From NCBI RefSeq assembly GCF_000685315.1, contig NZ_ARYM01000014.1, positions 1 through 64,000 of the forward strand: DNA of 64,000 bases. Direction: 5' to 3'. Below the pieces are notes generated by a model. It searched no databases. It had not been told where the DNA came from and was given only the letters and a program-made list of their open reading frames with translations. The DNA is from Hyphomonas polymorpha PS728 (lineage in GTDB: Bacteria; Pseudomonadota; Alphaproteobacteria; Caulobacterales; Hyphomonadaceae). The position numbers were made by a program, and so were the translations under genes. How positions within the stretch are numbered: the stretch's first letter is position 1; every line of letters begins with the position of its first letter. Shown here in pieces: positions 17,767 to 27,345 of the stretch.

Positions 17767-17880
17767 GCGGGCGTCTCCGAAACAGTTTCTTGGCTATTGC
17801 CTTCCCTAACGGAGCAAGCTGAACATCACGCGGAAGAGACCCGGCGAATTTGCCGGAAATTGCATATAAAGAGGCATCAA

Positions 17881-18687
17881 ATGACCGCCCAAACCCCGCC
17901 GGACGCCCGCCTGTCAGCGACAATTCTTCTTTTGCGAGAAGGTATTAGCGCGCCGGAAGTGCTGATGGTGAAGCGCCATTACGAGATCGACTTTGCCGCC
18001 GGCGCATTGGTGTTTCCGGGCGGAAAAGCCGCTTCCAGCGATACCGATCCGGGCTGGGACGCGTATACAGACGGCGATTACGGCCCCATCCAGCAGGACG
18101 CCCGCATCGCCGCCATCCGTGAGGCGTATGAGGAATCCGGCATCCTTCTGGCGCGCCATCGCAAGGCGCGTGGGGAAGGGGCGCCGCTGGTGGGGGCAGA
18201 CATTGCCGACAAGCTGGCGCCTTACCGGGCTGGGGTGGACCGGGGTGAAATCCCGTTCCTTGATCTCGTGCGCGAACACGATCTTACCCTGGCGCTCGAC
18301 CGGCTCATCCATTTCGGCCACTGGATCACGCCGGTGATGATGCCCAAACGCTTCGACACGCATTTCTATGTTGCGCCGGCGCCCAGCGGCCAGATCGCCG
18401 CCCATGATGGCCGTGAAACCACCGATGCCGTCTGGCTGTCGGCCTCAGATGCCCTGGCGCAGGAAATGGCCGGGCAGGCCACCATCATCTTCCCGACACG
18501 GATGAACCTGGTGAAGCTTTCCCGTGCTGCCTCGCTGGAAGATGCCCGTCAGCGGTTTGCAGCTGAGCCCGTGATCACGGTATTGCCGCGCCCCGGCAAG
18601 ACGGAGACGGGTGATCCCTGCCTCTTCATTCCGGAAGAAGCCGGCTACGGTCAGACGGTCGAGCTGCTCTCGAAAGTGAAAGTCTAG
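17881..18687 (+). CDS. Nudix hydrolase with expanded Nudix box
   Basis: A 268-residue hydrolase. The Nudix box is present but split: FPGGKA near residues 44-49 is separated from REAYEESGILL by about 25 residues (expected spacing is much less). A similar insertion is known in NUDT19-type coenzyme A/acyl-CoA diphosphatases, so a CoA ester is a reasonable substrate guess. The start at 17881 is chosen because the domain begins right after it; an upstream ATG at 17746 lies inside the divergent gene. The stop overlaps the convergent Hpt gene by 4 bases. Confidence 0.8.
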   Translation: MTAQTPPDARLSATILLLREGISAPEVLMVKRHYEIDFAAGALVFPGGKAASSDTDPGWDAYTDGDYGPIQQDARIAAIREAYEESGILLARHRKARGEGAPLVGADIADKLAPYRAGVDRGEIPFLDLVREHDLTLALDRLIHFGHWITPVMMPKRFDTHFYVAPAPSGQIAAHDGRETTDAVWLSASDALAQEMAGQATIIFPTRMNLVKLSRAASLEDARQRFAAEPVITVLPRPGKTETGDPCLFIPEEAGYGQTVELLSKVKV

Positions 18688-19268
18688 CCTGCGTTTCCAA
18701 CCTTGAGGGCAACGCGGCGCTCAAGGGCTTCGCACACGGCATCGGCAACCGATTCTGACCCCTCGCCCTGCGGGCCGGCCGCCACGGCGGCGCGGCAGGC
18801 TTCGATGTGCAGATTGATCAGCGCACTGTTCTCGCCGGCCCGCGTGCCGGTCAGCAAATCGCACAGCGATCCACAAAGGCGTGAGACGGCCGGGTAGCCA
18901 TAGGAGGTTGCCGCCCCGCGGATATTGTGGGCGCAGGTATAGAGCGTGCGGTAGTCGTCGGCGGTGGCATGCGGCTTCTGGGCAATGCGCCAGGCGTCGC
19001 GCATCTTTTCCAGATCATTGCGCATCCAGCCCTCAAATTCTTCGGTCAGGGCGTCCAGGGCTTCTTCGGCCTGGGTCACCATCTCCTGTGGGTCGGCCAC
19101 AAATACCGGTTCCGGCGGGGTGATGGCTGCAGGGGCCATCTCTTCGTGCGCCGGCGTTGTGGCAGAGGCGGGCCGGATCACACGGGAAATGTCGGGCGCG
19201 ACAACGGTCTGCGCCGGTTTGCGGTTAAACTTGGCGGTATCCAGTTTCTTGAGGAACTTGCCCAGCAT
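18684..19268 (-). CDS. histidine phosphotransfer (Hpt) domain protein
   Basis: A 194-residue protein. Residues 1-75 are a low-complexity Pro/Ala-rich region; the rest is a four-helix Hpt domain with the phospho-acceptor His in TCAHNIRGAATSYGYP. Hpt proteins pass phosphate between hybrid histidine kinases and response regulators. The start at 19268 is preceded by a purine-rich GGGGTGGAG site. No kinase is nearby, so its partners must be elsewhere. The neighbouring NAD kinase gene is in the same direction but 80 bases upstream. Confidence 0.82.
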   Translation of the reverse strand: MLGKFLKKLDTAKFNRKPAQTVVAPDISRVIRPASATTPAHEEMAPAAITPPEPVFVADPQEMVTQAEEALDALTEEFEGWMRNDLEKMRDAWRIAQKPHATADDYRTLYTCAHNIRGAATSYGYPAVSRLCGSLCDLLTGTRAGENSALINLHIEACRAAVAAGPQGEGSESVADAVCEALERRVALKVGNAG

Positions 19269-19348
19269 CACTCCACCCCTCGTTTCTGAAGGATCGTGAT
19301 TAACCAACAAAATTTAACATTCGCCTGACGCAAGGCGTTGAAATTACC

Positions 19349-20116
19349 TCAGAAAGCAAACTGTTCGCGCAAAATGCGCTCGTCGAGCGCATGGCCGGGG
19401 TCAAACAGCACCTTCAGCGTCCTGGCCGGATCGGTTTCCACTGTCACCTTGGCAATATTGCGCACTTCCTCATTGTCGGCCGAGGCAGAGACCGGGCGGC
19501 GGTCGGGATGGATCACTTCAATGTCCACCTTGGCCTCGGCTTTGAGCAGCGCCCCGCGCCAGCGCCGGGGGCGGAACGCGCTCACCGGCGTCAGCGCCAG
19601 CAGTTTCGCGCCGATCGGCAGGATCGGTCCATGGGCCGAAAGGTTGTAGGCGGTTGACCCGGCAGGCGTCGCCACCATCAACCCGTCACAGACGAGTTCT
19701 TCCATACGCACCCGCCCGTCGACGACGATCTTGAGGCGCGCCGATTGCGCCGTCTGGCGCAGCAGGGAAACCTCATTGATCGCCATGGCCCGGTGAACCT
19801 TGCCGTCCAGATCGGTCGCCGCCATCCGCAGCGGCGAGAGCGTCGCCCGCTCGGCCGCCTCGATCCGCTCGATCAGGCCGTCCGCGCGGTAGTCGTTCAT
19901 CAGGAAGCCCACTGTGCCCAGATGCATCCCGTAGACAGCCTTGCCGTCATCAAAGCGCCGGCGCAGCGTATCCAGCATCGCGCCATCCCCGCCGAGAGCG
20001 ACGATGACCTCAGCCTCTTCCTCGGAATAATGGCCGTATTTGTCGCGCAGAAGCGGCAGCACCTGCTGCGCCTCTGGCCGTTTTGAAGCATAAAAAGCGA
20101 TACGCAGCGATGTCAT
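19349..20116 (-). CDS. nadK: NAD kinase
   Basis: A 255-residue ATP-NAD kinase. The diagnostic GGDG motif lies in VALGGDGAMLDTLRR, and the second conserved block TPAGSTAYNLSAHGPILPIG is intact. The size is normal. It makes NADP in the cytoplasm. The ATG at 20116 is favoured because the conserved IAFYAS strand begins 6 residues later; an ATG at 20146 is possible. Confidence 0.95.
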   Translation of the reverse strand: MTSLRIAFYASKRPEAQQVLPLLRDKYGHYSEEEAEVIVALGGDGAMLDTLRRRFDDGKAVYGMHLGTVGFLMNDYRADGLIERIEAAERATLSPLRMAATDLDGKVHRAMAINEVSLLRQTAQSARLKIVVDGRVRMEELVCDGLMVATPAGSTAYNLSAHGPILPIGAKLLALTPVSAFRPRRWRGALLKAEAKVDIEVIHPDRRPVSASADNEEVRNIAKVTVETDPARTLKVLFDPGHALDERILREQFAF

Positions 20117-20314
20117 GCGGCGGCATGTGGGAATGTTTTGCCCCACCCGTCAAGGCAGGCCGGATATGTCCGCGCAGAGCTTCCCTTGCGGCAAAACGTG
20201 ACGCCAGCGTCATCTGAATCTGGCGCTCAGGCCCAAACTCGTTTACTTTCGGCTCTGGAAACGCACAAAACCGCCTATAAGAACGCAAGACACGCATCCA
20301 GGGAGAAGACCACC

Positions 20315-21106
20315 ATGGCCGATGGCGCAGGCAAGATTGATATCCGCAATTCCGTCAGTGAAGCCGAATGGAAGGCGCGCGTCGATCTCGCTGCGCTCTA
20401 CCGTCTCACCGCGCTTTACGGCTGGGATGACATGATCTTCACCCACATTTCCCACCGCGTTCCTGGCCCGGAGCATCACTTCCTGATCAATCCCTATGGC
20501 TATTTCTTCGAGGAAATCACCGCTTCCTCGCTGGTGAAGGTCGATCTGGACGGCAACATCGTTCAGGAAACCGATGCGATGATCAATCCGGCTGGCTTCA
20601 CCATCCATTCGGCCATCCATGCGGCCCGCGAAGATGCGCATGTCGTGATGCACGTCCATACAGATCAGGGCGTTGCTGTCTCGGCGCAGAAGGAAGGCCT
20701 CCTCCCGCTCAGCCAGACGGCCATGGTCGTGCGTGAAGATGTCGCTTATCATGATTATGAGGGCATCGCCCTTGATCTGGACGAGCGTGAGCGCCTGGTG
20801 CGCGACCTCGGCCCCAAGAAGCATTCGATGATCCTGCGCAACCACGGCACGCTGACCTGCGGCGCCACAGCGGCCATCACCTTCACCCGCATGTTCTTCC
20901 TGGAGCGCGCCTGTAACATGCAGATCATGGCGCTTTCGGCTGGACGCGACGGCGTGCTGGAGTGCGATGGCGGCCTCCAGCAGAAGGTGGCCGGGCAGGG
21001 CGGCATGACCGAACACAGCAACGGAATGTCCACCCTGACCGAAAAGCTCGTCTGGCCCGCGCTGCTGCGCAAGCTGGACCGGGATCTGCCCGGTTATGCC
21101 GCATAG
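20315..21106 (+). CDS. class II aldolase/adducin family protein
   Basis: A 263-residue protein with the zinc-binding pattern of class II aldolases: MHVHTDQG near residue 110, and RNHGTLTCG near residue 180 supplying further histidines. The family includes fuculose- and ribulose-phosphate aldolases and epimerases, but adducin-like members such as this one are often of unknown substrate. The start at 20315 has GGGAGAAG upstream; the frame is open for 59 codons before it but without a good site. It stands between nadK (divergent) and hemA. Confidence 0.8.
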   Translation: MADGAGKIDIRNSVSEAEWKARVDLAALYRLTALYGWDDMIFTHISHRVPGPEHHFLINPYGYFFEEITASSLVKVDLDGNIVQETDAMINPAGFTIHSAIHAAREDAHVVMHVHTDQGVAVSAQKEGLLPLSQTAMVVREDVAYHDYEGIALDLDERERLVRDLGPKKHSMILRNHGTLTCGATAAITFTRMFFLERACNMQIMALSAGRDGVLECDGGLQQKVAGQGGMTEHSNGMSTLTEKLVWPALLRKLDRDLPGYAA

Positions 21107-21195
21107 GTATTTTTACGGGTTCGCCTAAATAGGTCGCCGGACTAAGCCTCCGGTACCCAATTAAGCATGGTCAGTCGCAGAGAGTTCAGAGCGCC

Positions 21196-22413
21196 ATGAA
21201 GCATCTCAAAGCCTTCGAAGACGCCCTTGGCGCCATCCACAGTGAAGGACGCTACCGGGTTTTCATCGACCTGCACCGTCACAAGGGCCGTTTTCCGAAA
21301 GCCACCGCCCGGTTTGAGGATGGCGAGCGGGAAGTCACCATCTGGTGCTCGAACGACTATCTCGGCATGGGTCAGGATGATGATGTCATCAATTCCATGC
21401 ACGAAGCCATCGACAGCTTCGGCGCTGGCTCGGGCGGCACCCGCAACATCTCCGGCACCACCCGCTTCCACGTCGATCTGGAGCGCGAACTGGCAGATCT
21501 GCACGGCAAGGAATCGGCGCTGCTGTTCACCTCCGGCTATGTTTCGAACGACGCGACCCTGTCGACGCTCGGCAAGATCCTGCCCAACCTGATCATCTAT
21601 TCCGATCAGCTGAACCACGCCTCGATGATCGAGGGCATCCGCCGCTCGGGCGCCGAATACCGCGTCTTCCGGCACAATGATGTCGACCATCTGCGCGCCC
21701 TGATTGAGAATGACGATGCAGACCGTCCCAAGCTGATCGCCTTCGAAAGCGTGTATTCGATGGATGGGGATTTCGGCCGGATGCAGGAAATCTGCGACCT
21801 CGCCGAGGAATTCAACGCGCTGACCTATCTCGACGAAGTCCATGCCGTTGGCCTTTACGGCCAGCAGGGCGCCGGTGTTGCCGAAATGCTTGGCCTGGGC
21901 GACCGGATCGACATCATCGAAGGCACGCTGGCCAAGGGGTATGGCGTGATGGGCGGCTATATCGCCAGCCACGCCACCGTGATCGATGCCATTCGCTCCA
22001 TGGCGTCCGGCTTCATTTTCAGCACCTCTACCTGTCCGGTCATGGCGGCCGGTGCTCTCGCCAGCATCCGCAAGCTGCGCACCGATGAAGGCCGCCGTCT
22101 GCGCGCCGTCCACCAGGCCAAGGCGCTCGAGTTGAAGCAGAAGTTCCGCGATGCCGGCCTGCCGGTCATGGATTCGCCCTCCCACATCGTCCCGCTGCTG
22201 GTGGGGGATCCGGAGCGCTGCAAGGCCCTGTCCGACACGCTGCTCTTCGACTTCGGCATCTACGTCCAGCCGATCAACTATCCCACCGTCCCGCGGGGCA
22301 CGGAGCGTCTGCGCTTCACGCCCAGCCCGGTGCATGATGAAGTGATGATGGATGAGCTGGTCGCCGCCATCCTCGCGGTCTGGAAACAGCTGGGGCTCGA
22401 TAAGGCGGCCTGA
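21196..22413 (+). CDS. hemA: 5-aminolevulinate synthase
   Basis: A 405-residue PLP enzyme that condenses glycine and succinyl-CoA, the first step of tetrapyrrole synthesis by the C4 route of alphaproteobacteria. Seen are [30 protein letters not shown], the [10 protein letters not shown] strand, and the PLP lysine in [13 protein letters not shown]. The length is normal. A hairpin terminator follows in the convergent spacer before mucR. Confidence 0.96.
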   Translation: MKHLKAFEDALGAIHSEGRYRVFIDLHRHKGRFPKATARFEDGEREVTIWCSNDYLGMGQDDDVINSMHEAIDSFGAGSGGTRNISGTTRFHVDLERELADLHGKESALLFTSGYVSNDATLSTLGKILPNLIIYSDQLNHASMIEGIRRSGAEYRVFRHNDVDHLRALIENDDADRPKLIAFESVYSMDGDFGRMQEICDLAEEFNALTYLDEVHAVGLYGQQGAGVAEMLGLGDRIDIIEGTLAKGYGVMGGYIASHATVIDAIRSMASGFIFSTSTCPVMAAGALASIRKLRTDEGRRLRAVHQAKALELKQKFRDAGLPVMDSPSHIVPLLVGDPERCKALSDTLLFDFGIYVQPINYPTVPRGTERLRFTPSPVHDEVMMDELVAAILAVWKQLGLDKAA

Positions 22414-22474
22414 GGGCGCAGCCTGTCCGAAATTGTCCGGTTTTGTCCGCGCGATGACCGGAAAACGCGTCAAG

Positions 22475-22497
22475 ATGGCCCGGTTTTGCCGGGCCAT
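22475..22497. terminator. hairpin between convergent hemA and mucR
   Basis: A perfect 9-bp stem (ATGGCCCGG / CCGGGCCAT) with a 5-base TTTTG loop lies between two convergent stop codons. The T tract after it is weak on both strands, so it may act as a bidirectional terminator of modest strength. Confidence 0.55.
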
Positions 22498-22509
22498 TTG
22501 CTTGTAAAG

Positions 22510-22908
22510 TCAGCGTTTTTTGCCCAACCCAATTTGCTTGGCATGTTTGGAACGAAGTTTGGCATAATTCGGCGCCACCATCGGGTAATCGACCGGCAGG
22601 CCCCATTTGGCGCGGTATTCTTCCGGGGTCATGTCATAGCGCGTGCGCAGGTAGCGCTTCAGCATCTTCAGCTTCGCGCCGTCTTCCAGGCAGACCAGAT
22701 ATTCTGCCGTCACCGACTTGTTGACCGGAACCGCCGGCTCCAGCTGCACGACCGGGGCAGGGGCTGCAGATGAAAGACTGGTAATCGTCGCGTGAATACT
22801 TCTGATCAGCTCTGGAAGTTGTGCCGACTGAAGGGAATTATTCGCCACATACGATGAGACAATCTCAACCGTCATTTCCAAAGCGTCGATATCTTCCGGA
22901 TCAGTCAT
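22510..22908 (-). CDS. mucR: MucR/Ros-family transcriptional regulator
   Basis: A 132-residue protein. Residues from about 70 onward carry the MucR DNA-binding block: YLVCLEDGAKLKMLKRYL, then MTPEEYRAKWGLPVDYPMVAPNYAKLRS. These regulators bind AT-rich promoters and act as global silencers in alphaproteobacteria. The start at 22908 (MTDPED) is more typical of the family than the ATG at 22953. The upstream 220 bp are distinctly AT-rich, which suits self-regulation as described for MucR proteins. Confidence 0.9.
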   Translation of the reverse strand: MTDPEDIDALEMTVEIVSSYVANNSLQSAQLPELIRSIHATITSLSSAAPAPVVQLEPAVPVNKSVTAEYLVCLEDGAKLKMLKRYLRTRYDMTPEEYRAKWGLPVDYPMVAPNYAKLRSKHAKQIGLGKKR

Positions 22909-23129
22909 TCGCCCACCCCATCCATCCTGTAATCGTTGCTGCGATTCTCGCAATTCTTAGCTTGTCTAAGTATAATCGCGATAGTCCGTAAAGTATCGAG
23001 CTAAATTTTTCATCGCAGCGGCGAGGTTTCTTCTATTCTAGTTGAAACTCTGCAGAACTTCGAGTCGCAGTTGCCCCGGTCGGCTGCACGGCGTAAACAG
23101 CGCCCAGACCGTCATATAGGAGGCTCCCC

Positions 23130-24437
23130 ATGGCAGATTCGGCGCATGTTCCTGAAACGCTGGCTGGCGGATTCTTCTCGGCCGGTCTGGCTGAGCGCGA
23201 TCCCGAGCTGGCAGCGGCCATGGCGAAGGAAGCCGCCCGCCAGCAGCATCAGATCGAGCTGATCGCTTCGGAGAACATCGTCTCCCGCGCCGTCCTTGAG
23301 GCGCAGGGCTCGATCCTCACCAACAAGTATGCCGAAGGCTATCCCGGCAAGCGCTACTATGGCGGCTGTGAATTCGTGGACATTGCCGAGGAACTGGCAA
23401 TCGAGCGCGCCAAGAAGCTGTTCAATTGCGGCTTTGCCAACGTCCAGCCCAATTCCGGCAGCCAGGCCAATCAGGGCGTCTTCCAGGCGGTGCTGAAACC
23501 CGGCGACACCATCCTCGGCATGAGCCTCGCCGCGGGCGGCCACCTGACCCATGGCGCCAAGCCCAACCAGTCGGGCAAATGGTTCAACGCCGTCCAGTAT
23601 GGTGTGCGTCCGGACGATCACCTGATCGACTTTGAAGAGGTCGAGCGCCTTGCCCGCGCCCACCGCCCGCAGATGATCATCGCCGGCGGCTCAGCCTATC
23701 CGCGCCAGATCGATTTCAAGCGTTTCCGTGAGATCGCCGATGATGTCGGCGCCATCTTCCTGGTCGACATGGCCCACTTTGCCGGCCTCGTTGCCGGCGG
23801 GGTCCACCCCAACCCGCTCGACCATTGCCACATCGCCACCACCACCACGCACAAGACCTTGCGCGGCCCGCGCGGCGGCATGATCCTGACAAATGACGAA
23901 GCGCTGGCGAAGAAAATCAACTCCGCAATTTTCCCCGGCATCCAGGGCGGACCGCTGATGCATGTCATCGCCGGCAAGGCAGTCGCCTTCGGTGAGGCGC
24001 TGATGCCCGAGTTCCAGGCCTATGCTGAACAGGTCGTCTCCAACGCCCGCGCCATGGCCGCAGCCTGCCGCACCGCTGGCCTCGACGTCGTCTCCGGCGG
24101 CACCGATACCCACCTCGCCCTGGTCGACCTGCGCCCGAAAGGCGTCACCGGCAAGGATGCCGAAGCCGCGCTCGAGCGCGCCTTCATCACCTGCAACAAG
24201 AACGGCATCCCGTTCGATCCCGCGCCGCCGACCGTCACCTCGGGCATCCGCGTTGGCTCGCCTGCGGGCACCACGCGCGGCTTCCGCGAGGCCGAGTTCA
24301 TCCAGATCGGCACCTGGATTGGCGAAATCGTCGAAGCCCTCGCGGGCGGCAACAGCGAAGCTGTCGAAACGCGGGTCCGTGAAGAGGTGAAGGCGCTGAC
24401 AGCGCGCTTCCCCATCTATGAGGGGCTGGGAGCCTGA
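23130..24437 (+). CDS. glyA: serine hydroxymethyltransferase
   Basis: A 435-residue PLP enzyme interconverting serine and glycine with tetrahydrofolate. The PLP lysine lies in [14 protein letters not shown], and [18 protein letters not shown] and [14 protein letters not shown] are typical. A strong AGGAGG site precedes the ATG. It heads the glyA-nrdR-rib-nusB cluster, a gene order common in alphaproteobacteria. I see no riboswitch in the 220 bp before it. Confidence 0.97.
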   Translation: MADSAHVPETLAGGFFSAGLAERDPELAAAMAKEAARQQHQIELIASENIVSRAVLEAQGSILTNKYAEGYPGKRYYGGCEFVDIAEELAIERAKKLFNCGFANVQPNSGSQANQGVFQAVLKPGDTILGMSLAAGGHLTHGAKPNQSGKWFNAVQYGVRPDDHLIDFEEVERLARAHRPQMIIAGGSAYPRQIDFKRFREIADDVGAIFLVDMAHFAGLVAGGVHPNPLDHCHIATTTTHKTLRGPRGGMILTNDEALAKKINSAIFPGIQGGPLMHVIAGKAVAFGEALMPEFQAYAEQVVSNARAMAAACRTAGLDVVSGGTDTHLALVDLRPKGVTGKDAEAALERAFITCNKNGIPFDPAPPTVTSGIRVGSPAGTTRGFREAEFIQIGTWIGEIVEALAGGNSEAVETRVREEVKALTARFPIYEGLGA

Positions 24438-24443
24438 TCCGTC

Positions 24444-24926
24444 TTGCGGTGTCCATTCTGCGGTTCTGACAATACGTCCGTAAAAGACAGCCGAGCTGCT
24501 GAAGACGATACCGCTGTGCGCCGCCGCCGCGTCTGCGAAAGCTGCGGCGCGCGCTTCACCACATTCGAGCGGGTGCAGTTGCGCGAGATCATGGTGGTCA
24601 AGCGTGACAGCAAGCGCGTCCCGTTTGACCGGGAGCGGCTGGCCCGCTCCATCACAATCGCCCTGCGCAAGCGCCCGGTAGACCGCGAGCAGATCGACCA
24701 GATGGTTTCCGGCATCCTCCGCAAGCTGGAGAGCACTGGCGAGCAGGAAGTCACTTCCAACGATGTCGGCGAGCTGGCCATGGATGCCCTGAAACGGGTT
24801 GATCCGGTCGGCTATGTCCGCTTCGCCTCCGTTTACCGGGATTTCAAAGACCCGAGCGACTTCGCCCAGTTCATCGACAAGGCCGCCCTTGACGATGAAG
24901 ACGAAGACGACGCGCCCGGAAAATGA
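24444..24926 (+). CDS. nrdR: NrdR, repressor of ribonucleotide reductase genes
   Basis: A 160-residue regulator with an N-terminal zinc ribbon (CPFC at residues 3-6 and CESC further on) and a C-terminal ATP-cone domain ([19 protein letters not shown]). It binds dATP/ATP and represses nrd operons. The start must be the TTG at 24444: the zinc ribbon begins at once after it and no ATG or GTG is available. It lies six bases after the glyA stop, so it is translated from the glyA message. The TTG may keep its level low. Confidence 0.94.
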   Translation: MRCPFCGSDNTSVKDSRAAEDDTAVRRRRVCESCGARFTTFERVQLREIMVVKRDSKRVPFDRERLARSITIALRKRPVDREQIDQMVSGILRKLESTGEQEVTSNDVGELAMDALKRVDPVGYVRFASVYRDFKDPSDFAQFIDKAALDDEDEDDAPGK

Positions 24927-25576
24927 AAAACCTCCGCATCACCCTGAAGATTGCGTCCTCTCTGGATGGGCGCATCGCGCTGGCCGATGGCACAAGCCAA
25001 TGGATCACCTCCAGCGCATCGCGGGCGCGGGGCCACCAGATGCGCGCCGAAAATGACGCCATCATGGTCGGCATCGGCACCGTGCTGGCCGATGATCCGC
25101 TGCTGACGGCCCGCACCGTGCCGCTGCCCGCGCGCCAGCCGGTGCGCATCGTGGCGGACTCGCGCGGCCGTCTGCCGCCTGCGTCGCGTCTTGCCCAGTC
25201 CCTTGATCTTGGCCGGGTCGTTGCCGTCACCAGCGGTCAGGCCACCGAAACTGCCATCCCCGCCGGGGTCGACATCTGGCGCTGTGGCAATGGCGTGCGC
25301 ATGGATGTGGCCGAATTTGTCCGCCGCGCTGAGGCCGAAGGCCTGCGCACGCTCCTCATCGAGGGTGGCAGCACGCTGGCCGCCACCTTCATCCGCGCCG
25401 GCTTCGTTGACGAAATCGCCTGGTTCCGCGCGCCCATCCTCATTGGCGGGGAAGGCCTTCCCGCCCTTGGCGCCCTCGGTCTCACGGATCTCAAATCTGC
25501 GACCCGCTGGCGCCCTATCGCAACGGAACGGATTGGGGATGACGTTCTCGACACTTATGTTCGCTCTGAGCAATAG
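24923..25576 (+). CDS. ribD: riboflavin-specific reductase (RibD C-terminal domain only)
   Basis: A 217-residue protein matching the reductase half of RibD, which reduces the ribosylamino-pyrimidine intermediate with NADPH. Seen are [40 protein letters not shown] and [21 protein letters not shown]. The N-terminal zinc deaminase domain of the usual fused RibD (with its HAE and PCxxxG motifs) is absent, and the gene starts inside the nrdR stop with a 4-base overlap, so nothing was lost at a frameshift here. A separate deaminase must be encoded elsewhere. Confidence 0.88.
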   Translation: MKNLRITLKIASSLDGRIALADGTSQWITSSASRARGHQMRAENDAIMVGIGTVLADDPLLTARTVPLPARQPVRIVADSRGRLPPASRLAQSLDLGRVVAVTSGQATETAIPAGVDIWRCGNGVRMDVAEFVRRAEAEGLRTLLIEGGSTLAATFIRAGFVDEIAWFRAPILIGGEGLPALGALGLTDLKSATRWRPIATERIGDDVLDTYVRSEQ

Positions 25577-25594
25577 GCCCCAGGATAAGAAATC

Positions 25595-26218
25595 ATGTTT
25601 ACTGGCCTCGTCACCGATGTCGGCACTGTCCGCAAAGCGGAGCACCGCAACGGCCTCACCCGGTTTGAAGTCGAAAGCGGCTATCCGCTTGCTGAAATTG
25701 CCATGGGTGCTTCCATCCTGCATTCCGGCGTCTGCCTGACCGTGGTGGACAAGGGGGAGGGCGCACGCGGCGCCTGGTTTGCGGTGGAGGCTGTGCCTGA
25801 AACCCTGTCGAAAACCATCCTCGGCGGCTGGCAGCAAGGCACGCGCGTCAACCTCGAACAGAGCCTGAAGCTTGGCGAGGAACTTGGCGGCCATTTCGTG
25901 TTCGGCCATGTGGACGGCGTCGGTGAGATCGTCTCGGTCGCGCCTGAGGGGCAGTCCTTCCGCGTCACCATTCGCCCGCCTGCCGCCATTGCGCGCTATT
26001 TCGCCACCAAGGGCTCCGCCGCGGTCGACGGCGTCTCGCTCACCGTGGCCGCTGCCTTGCCGAATGGCGACTTCCAGGTCGCCATCATCCCGCACACCTG
26101 GGAAGTCACCACCCTCAGCGCCCTCCAGGCCGGCACGAAGGTAAATCTCGAAATTGATATGCTTGCGCGCTATGTGGCCCGCATGATCGGCGCAGATGCG
26201 CCAAAGGGAGCTGAATAA
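25595..26218 (+). CDS. ribE: riboflavin synthase, alpha subunit
   Basis: A 207-residue protein that dismutates two lumazines to riboflavin. It begins MFTGLV as the family does, and the two lumazine-binding repeats are visible (residues 1-95, containing GVCLTV, and 96-200, containing DGVSLTV). The next gene starts within its stop codon (TAATG). It is the third gene of the riboflavin cluster. Confidence 0.96.
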   Translation: MFTGLVTDVGTVRKAEHRNGLTRFEVESGYPLAEIAMGASILHSGVCLTVVDKGEGARGAWFAVEAVPETLSKTILGGWQQGTRVNLEQSLKLGEELGGHFVFGHVDGVGEIVSVAPEGQSFRVTIRPPAAIARYFATKGSAAVDGVSLTVAAALPNGDFQVAIIPHTWEVTTLSALQAGTKVNLEIDMLARYVARMIGADAPKGAE

Positions 26219-27345
26219 TGAGCAGCGAGTTCACCGCCGCCATCTCCTCGATTGAGGAAATCATCGAAGACGCCCGCAACGGGCGCATGTTCATCCTGGT
26301 CGATGCCGAAGACCGCGAGAATGAGGGCGACCTCATCATCCCGGCCACCTTCGCCACGCCGGAGGCCGTCAACTTCATGGCCAAGCATGGCCGCGGCCTC
26401 ATCTGTCTCGCCATGACGCAGGAGCGCGCCCACACGCTCGCGCTGGACATGATGACCCGCAACAACCGCGAAAGCATGGGCACGGCCTTCACCGTCTCCA
26501 TCGAAGCGAAGGAAGGCGTCACCACGGGTATTTCCGCACATGACCGTGCCCGGACGATTGCCGTCGCCATTGATCCGACCAAGGATCATGATGACATCGT
26601 CACCCCCGGCCACATCTTCCCGCTGATCGCCAAAGAAGGCGGCACGCTCGTCCGCGCCGGCCACACGGAGGCCGCTGTCGATATCTCCCGCATGGCCGGC
26701 CTTTTCCCGGCGGGCGTCATCTGCGAAATCATGAATGACGACGGCACCATGGCCCGCCTGCCGGAGCTGATCGCCTTCGCCCAGCTGCACAATCTCAAGA
26801 TTGGCACCATCGCCGACCTGATCGCCTGGCGCCGTCAGAACGACCGCTTCCTGGAGCGCCGCATCGAGGCCCCGCTGGAATCCGATTATGGCAGCGGCTT
26901 CCGCACCGTCTGTTTCCGCAACACGATGGACAATTCCGAGCATATCGCCATCGTCCATGGCGACATCAAGCCGGATGCCACCACCCTCGTCCGCGTCCAC
27001 CGCACAGACATCCTGGCCGACATTCTCGGTGAGAAGGGCCCCCGGTCCGGCCTCGTCTCCCGCGCCATGCGCCTGATCGCGAGCGATCCCAATCCGGGCG
27101 TCGTGGTCTTCGTCAACACAATGCAGCCGGGCTCTCTTGCAGAGCGTCTCGGCCTGAAATCCGCGGCCCCGCGTGATCCGTCCGCACCTCTCAGAGAGTA
27201 CGGCATCGGGGCTCAGATCCTGCGCGAACTCGGCGTCCGACGCATGGTATACCTGTCCGATACACAGCCCACCCGCCTAGCAGGGCTTGACGGATACGGT
27301 CTGACAATAGAGGGCTGGCGCCGCCTGAACGAGGAGAACACCTGA
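26218..27345 (+). CDS. ribB: DHBP synthase with degenerate GTP cyclohydrolase II-like domain (RibBX)
   Basis: A 375-residue protein. Residues 1-205 are 3,4-dihydroxy-2-butanone-4-phosphate synthase with D29AEDRENEGDL and the HTEAAVD block intact. Residues 212-375 align with GTP cyclohydrolase II but lack its zinc-binding C-X10-C-X-C set (only one Cys, in TVCFRN) and its catalytic region. This is the RibBX architecture known in Proteobacteria, in which the second domain no longer makes the pathway's first intermediate. GTP cyclohydrolase II must therefore come from another gene. Confidence 0.9.
   Translation: MSSEFTAAISSIEEIIEDARNGRMFILVDAEDRENEGDLIIPATFATPEAVNFMAKHGRGLICLAMTQERAHTLALDMMTRNNRESMGTAFTVSIEAKEGVTTGISAHDRARTIAVAIDPTKDHDDIVTPGHIFPLIAKEGGTLVRAGHTEAAVDISRMAGLFPAGVICEIMNDDGTMARLPELIAFAQLHNLKIGTIADLIAWRRQNDRFLERRIEAPLESDYGSGFRTVCFRNTMDNSEHIAIVHGDIKPDATTLVRVHRTDILADILGEKGPRSGLVSRAMRLIASDPNPGVVVFVNTMQPGSLAERLGLKSAAPRDPSAPLREYGIGAQILRELGVRRMVYLSDTQPTRLAGLDGYGLTIEGWRRLNEENT

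Noticed and set aside
21142-22497. 451-codon open frame antisense to hemA
   Set aside because: hemA is complete with its PLP lysine; the opposite frame has no motif and no ribosome-binding site.
22909-23129. Riboswitch before glyA
   Set aside because: The region is AT-rich, but I could not find the paired elements of glycine, THF or SAM riboswitches.
24438-24922. FMN riboswitch for the riboflavin genes
   Set aside because: The rib genes follow glyA and nrdR with overlaps and leave no leader; no RFN element is visible upstream of the cluster.
24833-26095. Long minus-strand frame across the ribD-ribE genes
   Set aside because: The riboflavin genes on the plus strand are intact and overlap correctly; the antisense frame is a composition artefact.
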